Of a stretch of 10,851 nt of DNA, positions 7,120-10,851 are shown one piece after another (the first letter of the stretch is position 1; every line of letters starts with the position of its first letter). Source of the stretch: Verrucomicrobiia bacterium. GTDB taxonomy: Bacteria; Verrucomicrobiota; Verrucomicrobiia; Verrucomicrobiales; Akkermansiaceae. The stretch lies in the NCBI GenBank assembly GCA_947460915.1, contig CANHKJ010000082.1, positions 1 to 10,851 on the forward strand, written 5' to 3'. Below the pieces are notes generated by a model. It was not told the DNA's origin, ran no database searches, and saw only the letters and a list, made by a program, of their open reading frames with translations. Both the position numbers and the translations under genes were made by a program.

Positions 7120-7132
7120 TCACACGTGATCA
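7117..7132. promoter_or_regulatory. Perfect palindrome between two convergent genes
   Basis: TGATCAC-AC-GTGATCA is a perfect inverted repeat with 7-base arms. It begins with the stop codon of the methyltransferase gene and ends one base before the stop codon of the TauE/SafE gene, so it fills the whole intergenic gap. It may serve as a short bidirectional terminator, although neither side has a convincing T-tract, or as a protein-binding site. Confidence 0.4.
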
Positions 7133-7492
7133 TCACTTCCATAACATCCGTAGGCCGACGAGAATCATTAGCACGGCAAAAATCTTGGTCAGCATCGGAC
7201 TGGAAAGTTGTTTCATCCAATCACTGCCGATCCATGAAAAAACCGCCGCGCTAATCGCAACAATCAAAACGGTTTTCCATTGAATCAACTGGTCTACGCG
7301 CATGTTATTCGCCGTCGCAACCACCGCTGTCACCACCACAGCCGCCATTGATGTTGCCACCGCTTGCTTTTGCTCCATGCCTAAGCCCAAGACAAAAGCT
7401 GGCACCATAACGATACCTCCGCCAACGCCACAAAGAGCCCCTAGCAAACCCGCTGCTGCACCAATCAAGAGAAGTATGGCAATGCTTTTCAT
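7133..7492 (-). CDS. Half-size TauE/SafE family membrane protein
   Basis: This 119-residue protein is almost entirely hydrophobic, with about four predicted helices (2-19, 22-37, 45-63 and 72-90, with a fifth at about 101-117). It carries the TauE/SafE signature GLLGALCGVGGGIVMVP (15-31) followed by QKQAVATSMA (41-50), matching the first repeat of full-length anion exporters of 240-270 residues. Half-size members exist and would need to pair to make a full transporter. Possible substrates include sulfite, sulfoacetate or other organic anions; the sequence does not say which. The ATG at 7492 shares its A with the TGA stop of holA (TGATG), indicating translational coupling. An in-frame TTG one codon earlier is an alternative start. 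Confidence 0.88.
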   Translation of the reverse strand: MKSIAILLLIGAAAGLLGALCGVGGGIVMVPAFVLGLGMEQKQAVATSMAAVVVTAVVATANNMRVDQLIQWKTVLIVAISAAVFSWIGSDWMKQLSSPMLTKIFAVLMILVGLRMLWK

Positions 7493-8646
7493 CAACGTCG
7501 CGCGGCCTTTCTCGCATCGGGTGGAAGAGCAGATGTCGCGATTTCCGTCACCAGACGATGCAACACCAAGCGCTCATCCAGCCCAGTTGTGACTAACAAT
7601 TTATCGGCTTTTGCGGTTGCATGAAGAATTTGCTCCAAACTCTCTAACGTAAATGCCATGGCTCCTTTTGCCGACATGAACAAGGGGTAAATGTTCACTC
7701 CATCGCCGGATTTTTTCTGCGGAAGCCAGGCCTTTTCCTCAATCGGCATGCGATTGACTGCTGATTCAAAATCGCGATAGTTGAAAGGCGATGCTTTGGC
7801 TCGATCGATCAAGATCCGTGCCATAAACATATTGCGCACCGTGGAAATAATCGATGCTCGCATAATCGCGACTGACGACTCACCCATTTCGAGTTGCTCG
7901 TCAATCAACGCGATCGCCCGTGCTGCATCACCCGATTGCAAGGCACGACCAGTCTCAAAAATCACACCTGCACGACTTAAGGGCACCATCAGGCGAACGG
8001 CTTCGACGGTGACTGTTGTCGATTCGCCAAGATAGAGACGCAACTTCTCTAGCTCGTTGACAATTTGATTGGTAGCCTCTCCGGCCTGCATCACAAAAAG
8101 CTCTAACGCTTCATCCTCGAAGGTCAAACCAGCATCTCGCGCCTTATCCAGAACCAAGGCCGCGACTTGCTCTTCCCAACCATCGCGCGACATGTCGATT
8201 TTATCATAGACCTGAACCGCGGCATTTTTTTCAAGGAATTTCCAAAAGCCCCGCCGTTTGTCGATTTTCGATGCACTGAGCAAAAAAGAAACACCATCAG
8301 GCAGTCCTTTGTTGAGCAATTGCAGAAGTCCATCGATGCCTTGAATCGTCGATTCGGACTCAGCTGTTCGGTCGTTACCCATGAACGTTGCATTGCGCAA
8401 CCAAACAACCTTATCGCCTCCAAACATCGAATACGTCAACAAGGCTTGTTCCGTCTTCCCCAGAATCGTCAACGCTTCATCGACGTTGCCCGCATTGCCC
8501 TCAATCGTCTCATGAGTGAATCCATCATCCACGCCACCCGTTAGATCTTTCCAAACCATCAAGGCCGCCTCGCGTACCTGACCTTCATCCGTCCCCACGA
8601 TCACGTGAATCCGACTCGCGGGGCTTTGTTGTTTTTTGGCTGCCAC
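7492..8646 (-). CDS. holA: DNA polymerase III delta subunit (clamp loader)
   Basis: This 384-residue protein is the delta subunit of the clamp loader, which opens the beta sliding clamp on DNA. RIHVIVGTDEGQVREAA (12-28) is the degenerate nucleotide-fold start. YSMFGGDKVVWLRNATF (72-88) is the conserved 'LFG..KVV.L' segment that carries the clamp-contacting region. VSFLLSASKIDKRRGFWKFL (119-138) matches the '....KLDKR.KF.K' element. The AAA+ lid (about 150-225) contains AGEATNQIVNELEKLRLYLG (188-207), and the helical collar domain runs from about 230 to the end. The start is a GTG at 8646, since an in-frame TAA lies 4 codons upstream and no later start keeps the first strand. The alanine/arginine tail ends in a TGA that overlaps the start of the TauE/SafE gene. 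The sequence style resembles Verrucomicrobiota HolA proteins. Confidence 0.9.
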   Translation of the reverse strand: MAAKKQQSPASRIHVIVGTDEGQVREAALMVWKDLTGGVDDGFTHETIEGNAGNVDEALTILGKTEQALLTYSMFGGDKVVWLRNATFMGNDRTAESESTIQGIDGLLQLLNKGLPDGVSFLLSASKIDKRRGFWKFLEKNAAVQVYDKIDMSRDGWEEQVAALVLDKARDAGLTFEDEALELFVMQAGEATNQIVNELEKLRLYLGESTTVTVEAVRLMVPLSRAGVIFETGRALQSGDAARAIALIDEQLEMGESSVAIMRASIISTVRNMFMARILIDRAKASPFNYRDFESAVNRMPIEEKAWLPQKKSGDGVNIYPLFMSAKGAMAFTLESLEQILHATAKADKLLVTTGLDERLVLHRLVTEIATSALPPDARKAARR

Positions 8647-8652
8647 AGGGAT

Positions 8653-8684
8653 TTTTTAGCGCACACCATGCAAATGCGCAAGAC
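8653..8684 (-). promoter_or_regulatory. Weak promoter candidate for holA
   Basis: On the minus strand, TTGCGC is followed after exactly 17 bases by TAAAAA, just upstream of the GTG start, so the transcript would be nearly leaderless. Arms GCGCA (8659-8663) and TGCGC (8675-8679) form an inverted repeat within the spacer. Both hexamers are poor matches, so this is tentative. Confidence 0.25.
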
Positions 8685-8740
8685 CGCATCCTGAGGAAAA
8701 AATTTGTGCTCCATAAATGAAGTTAAATCGACATCGGAAT

Positions 8741-8770
8741 TTGCCTTTTAGCCACTTTTGCGCGTAGATT
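8741..8770 (+). promoter_or_regulatory. Candidate promoter of the DUF2071 three-gene unit
   Basis: TTGCCT at 8741-8746 (4 of 6) and TAGATT at 8765-8770 (4 of 6) are separated by 18 bases. The predicted start point falls at about 8776-8778, on the ATG at 8776, so the mRNA could be leaderless. No Shine-Dalgarno sequence is seen before that ATG, in agreement. Confidence 0.35.
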
Positions 8771-8775
8771 CAGCC

Positions 8776-9528
8776 ATGTCATGGTTGCAGCAACACCCTT
8801 TTGCCGTCAAAGCACACTTCGATCGCGTCGTTGCACTATCGTATGCGCTTCCCTCTGACGTGCTACGCCCTCTGCTACCACGTGGCTTAGCTCTGGATGA
8901 ATACAACGGATTCGGATTCCTCACCGTTGTTATGGTCTGGACCAAAGAGATGCGCCCCGCATTCATGCCCAAATTTCTCGGCCGCTCGTTTTTCCTGGCT
9001 GGCTATCGGATTTTCACACGCCTCAGCAATGACCAAGGCAAAACGATGCGCGGCCTTTACATTATCGGCAGCGAGACCGATCGCGACAGCATGGTCTTTT
9101 TAGCCAATCGCATGACGGGCTATCGCTATGAAAAGATTAGTTTAGCTCAGCAACAAGAAACTTTGGGCTCGCGCATCATCGCGCACGATTCGCGCAATCA
9201 AATGAGCCTCGACATCCATTTCGAAGAAAAGGACGACGCAGAGCTACCGCACGACTCTCCATTTCCTGATTGGCGAAAGGCGCGACAATTTGCAGGTCCT
9301 ATGCCTTTCACATTTAGCCCGCTTGGTGATAGGTCATTTGTCGTCGTCGAAGGTGCGCGCGAAAGTTGGACGCCGCGCCCTGTGGTCGTGCATCATGCCG
9401 AAGTCGCAAAACTGCACACGCCACCTTTTTCTCAGACGAAGCCCATTCTTGCGAATGCCTTTGCAGTTTCCGACGTCGATTATCATTGGAAAAAAGGTGT
9501 CATCATGAAAGGAGTAGATCACGCATGA
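8776..9528 (+). CDS. DUF2071 (YqjF-like) domain protein
   Basis: This 250-residue soluble protein matches DUF2071, a family related to B. subtilis YqjF with an acetoacetate-decarboxylase-like fold and no settled function. The family pattern can be followed through the sequence: WLQQHPFAVKAHFDRVVALSYALP (3-26), LRPLLPRGLALDEYNGFGFLTVV (30-52), MRPAFMPKFLG (59-69), GYRIFTRL (76-83), RGLYIIGSETDR (92-103) and a C-terminal VDYHWKKGVIM (234-244). The ATG at 8776 is preferred over an in-frame TTG at 8758 because the family-like N-terminus starts there. Its TGA overlaps the next gene's ATG (ATGA, 9525-9528), so it is translationally coupled to a methyltransferase-like gene. It is transcribed divergently from holA across a 129-base gap. 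Confidence 0.88.
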   Translation: MSWLQQHPFAVKAHFDRVVALSYALPSDVLRPLLPRGLALDEYNGFGFLTVVMVWTKEMRPAFMPKFLGRSFFLAGYRIFTRLSNDQGKTMRGLYIIGSETDRDSMVFLANRMTGYRYEKISLAQQQETLGSRIIAHDSRNQMSLDIHFEEKDDAELPHDSPFPDWRKARQFAGPMPFTFSPLGDRSFVVVEGARESWTPRPVVVHHAEVAKLHTPPFSQTKPILANAFAVSDVDYHWKKGVIMKGVDHA

Positions 9529-10280
9529 ACAGTCGAAAATCATGGAGTGGTGTTGCCAGCATCGCGCGCTTCAATTGGCCGTACTATGCCACTGCACTGG
9601 GTGTGGCTCTCAGCGCAACAATCACCATCACTGCCGTCGATCATTTTTGGATCAAACTTGCAGCACTCTGTGCACTACTCGGTTCAGGATATTTTTTACT
9701 CGTTTCGTTAGGCGTCTCTTACCTCGTCTATGATTGCTCGGACCTTTATCGCTGGCATTGGCTCGCAAAACTGCATGTTCCCAAGTCAATGGATGCAGCA
9801 ATTTGTTGCTACACCGGTTTTGATGATTGCTCCGAATCACTGCGCGAAAAACTCCAACCTCAATCGTGGTATATACTCGATCACTACGATGCGAAAACGA
9901 TGACCGAAGCATCGATTCAGCGTGCTAGACATTTGCATCCGCCCGCGCCGCATGCCTTTTCTTGCAACTTCGATCATTGGCCCTGCCATGTTCCACGAGC
10001 GCAAATTATCATCGGAATGCTCGCCATCCATGAACTGCGGAACGCACAGCAACGCATTGATTGGTTCATGCAGGCGAAACAAAAGCTGACACCAGACGGC
10101 AGCATCGTCATCATCGAGCATACGCGCAATCTAGCAAATTTCATTGCCTTCGGCCCAGGATTCCTTCATTTTCACTCACGTGCCACATGGCAGCACTCAT
10201 GGACTTCTGCTGGTTTGACCTGCTGCAAAGAATTTTCCATCACCCCATGGATCCGCGTTTTTCAACTGATATCATCATGA
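9525..10280 (+). CDS. Membrane-anchored methyltransferase-like protein
   Basis: This 251-residue protein has two hydrophobic segments near the N-terminus (about 18-38 and 43-68), followed by VYDCSDLYRWHWL (68-80) and a soluble domain. That domain looks like a divergent class I SAM methyltransferase: ICCYTGFDD (93-101) stands where a glycine-rich motif I is expected but lacks it; WYILDHYD (115-122) resembles the second strand with its acidic residue; AQIIIGMLAIHELR (159-172) resembles motif IV; LTPDGSIVIIEHTRN (188-202) resembles the strand-5 'L.PGG...V.E' region; and FIAFGPGFLHFHSRATW (206-222) looks strongly conserved. Whether it binds SAM is uncertain. The ATG at 9525 overlaps the DUF2071 stop; the frame is open farther upstream, to 9366, but that lies inside the DUF2071 gene. 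Its TGA overlaps the next gene's ATG (10277-10280). Confidence 0.75.
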   Translation: MNSRKSWSGVASIARFNWPYYATALGVALSATITITAVDHFWIKLAALCALLGSGYFLLVSLGVSYLVYDCSDLYRWHWLAKLHVPKSMDAAICCYTGFDDCSESLREKLQPQSWYILDHYDAKTMTEASIQRARHLHPPAPHAFSCNFDHWPCHVPRAQIIIGMLAIHELRNAQQRIDWFMQAKQKLTPDGSIVIIEHTRNLANFIAFGPGFLHFHSRATWQHSWTSAGLTCCKEFSITPWIRVFQLISS

Positions 10281-10702
10281 ACGAACTTCTTATGATTTTG
10301 TTGCGCATCGCTGGTGCCGGGCTGCTCGCCCTGGCCTTACTTCATTTTCCGATCAGCAAAAGTCTCGCATGGAAAAGCGAGGCAGCGCGCATGTCTCCCG
10401 TGAACGAATCCATTTTCCATGTCCATGCGATTTTTATCTGCGTGGTATTGCTCATGATGGGAGCGCCTTGCTTGTTCGAACCGGCGATTTTTCTTGAACA
10501 ATCACGGGGCGCACGTTGGCTCACCATTTCATTTAGCATCTTCTGGGGTTTACGCTTTTATTTCCAATGGTTTGTCTACAAACGTGAGTTTTGGCAAGGG
10601 AAGAAGCGCGAAACAGTCATCCACTGGATTTGCAATTTCGCCTGGTTGGCATTGACCATTCTATTTGGCTATTGTGCCTATCATCAGTCGATCGGAATCT
10701 AG
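10277..10702 (+). CDS. Four-helix membrane protein of unknown function
   Basis: This 141-residue protein has four predicted membrane helices at about 4-23, 47-67, 80-100 and 112-134. Between the first two lies WKSEAARMSPVNESIFHVHA (32-51), whose two histidines at the membrane edge (48, 50) and 'SPxNxxIFxVH' wording look like a conserved motif. WGLRFYFQWFVYKREFW (90-106) and ETVIHWI (112-118) are other distinctive stretches. I recall similar unnamed proteins in other bacteria but no assigned function. The start ATG overlaps the TGA of the methyltransferase-like gene (ATGA), so the three genes from 8776 form one coupled unit. Its TAG stop overlaps the stop of the opposite-strand gene within CTAG (10699-10702). 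Confidence 0.8.
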   Translation: MNELLMILLRIAGAGLLALALLHFPISKSLAWKSEAARMSPVNESIFHVHAIFICVVLLMMGAPCLFEPAIFLEQSRGARWLTISFSIFWGLRFYFQWFVYKREFWQGKKRETVIHWICNFAWLALTILFGYCAYHQSIGI

Positions 10703-10851
10703 GATTTTGGCGAAAAAGCAATGCTTTCTCTTGTCGCCCAAAACCAGATCGCTGCGATGAATGCGAGGTTCAATGCAACCATGCCCCAAGGCGAATAGAG
10801 CAAATCTCTCGCGAGATAAATTTCTAGCGCATTCATGATCACGAGAGCCGA
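10699..10851 (-). CDS. C-terminal part of a membrane protein (partial)
   Basis: A minus-strand frame enters from the right edge and ends with TAG at 10701-10699, giving 50 residues. MVALNLAFIAAIWFWATRES forms one hydrophobic helix near the end, preceded by a more polar amphipathic piece (MNALEIYLARDLLYSPWG) and followed by a short polar tail. The N-terminal part is outside the window, and no family can be assigned. It converges on the four-helix gene with overlapping stop codons. The frame is the only long one on this strand here and looks protein-like, but its status is less sure because it is truncated. Confidence 0.6.
   Translation of the reverse strand, partial: SALVIMNALEIYLARDLLYSPWGMVALNLAFIAAIWFWATRESIAFSPKS
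10705..10743. repeat. Imperfect inverted repeat at convergent gene ends
   Basis: TTTTGGCGA (10705-10713) pairs with TCGCCCAAAA (10734-10743), with one bulged C. Inside it, AAAGC (10715-10719) pairs with GCTTT (10723-10727) around an AAT loop. It starts just after the CTAG stop overlap and lies in the coding end of the minus-strand gene. There is no clean T-tract after either arm, so it is at best an atypical bidirectional terminator. Confidence 0.35.

Noticed and set aside
9366..9524. Upstream extension of the methyltransferase-like frame
   Set aside because: It lies wholly inside the DUF2071 coding region; the ATGA overlap at 9525 gives a natural start directly before the membrane segments.
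10061..10276. Upstream extension of the four-helix protein frame
   Set aside because: It overlaps the methyltransferase-like coding region in another frame; ATG 10277 with the ATGA overlap is the natural start.
1..10851. CRISPR array, toxin-antitoxin pair, transposase or phage module
   Set aside because: No regularly spaced repeats, transposase motifs, phage structural genes or small paired toxin/antitoxin-like frames were found on either strand.

Overview
The window is an ordinary-looking bacterial chromosomal segment of roughly 50% G+C, densely coding on both strands, with no insertion sequence, phage gene or CRISPR array. Several things fit the Verrucomicrobiota or the wider PVC group: the style of the HolA protein, a membrane- or export-targeted methyltransferase of the 'FYLGRE...MGH...WLER' type, half-size TauE/SafE proteins, a general lack of strong Shine-Dalgarno sequences, and a short dispersed-repeat-like phrase near the left edge. 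This assignment is inferred from recalled family resemblance, not from a search.

Left part (1-2352, + strand): the tail of an unidentified gene; a 196-base intergenic stretch with repeat-like phrases, a perfect TATAAT box and a palindrome at the expected start of transcription; then a DUF4407 membrane/coiled-coil protein followed after 8 bases by a DCC-family (DUF393) CxxC oxidoreductase-like protein.

Middle (2358-7119): a minus-strand lipoprotein converges on the DUF393 gene. A complete tRNA-Ser(GCU) with its own promoter and encoded CCA follows on the + strand. Next comes a + strand run of four closely spaced genes: a secreted protein with a possible double-psi barrel domain, a 3-hydroxyisobutyrate-dehydrogenase-family enzyme, SbcD nuclease (2-base gap; no sbcC beside it), and an N-terminally membrane-anchored or exported class I methyltransferase. 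Their spacing suggests a transcription unit, but their functions do not form an obvious pathway.

Right part (7133-10851): holA (DNA polymerase III delta) and a half-size TauE/SafE membrane protein form a coupled minus-strand pair that converges on the methyltransferase gene across a perfect 16-base palindrome. Divergent from holA is the most system-like unit of the window: three genes joined by two ATGA stop/start overlaps, encoding a DUF2071 protein, a membrane-anchored methyltransferase-like protein with a degenerate SAM motif, and a four-helix membrane protein of unknown function. That unit ends in a CTAG stop-on-stop overlap with a truncated minus-strand membrane protein gene running off the right edge. 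I see no certain novel system; the three-gene unit is the best candidate.
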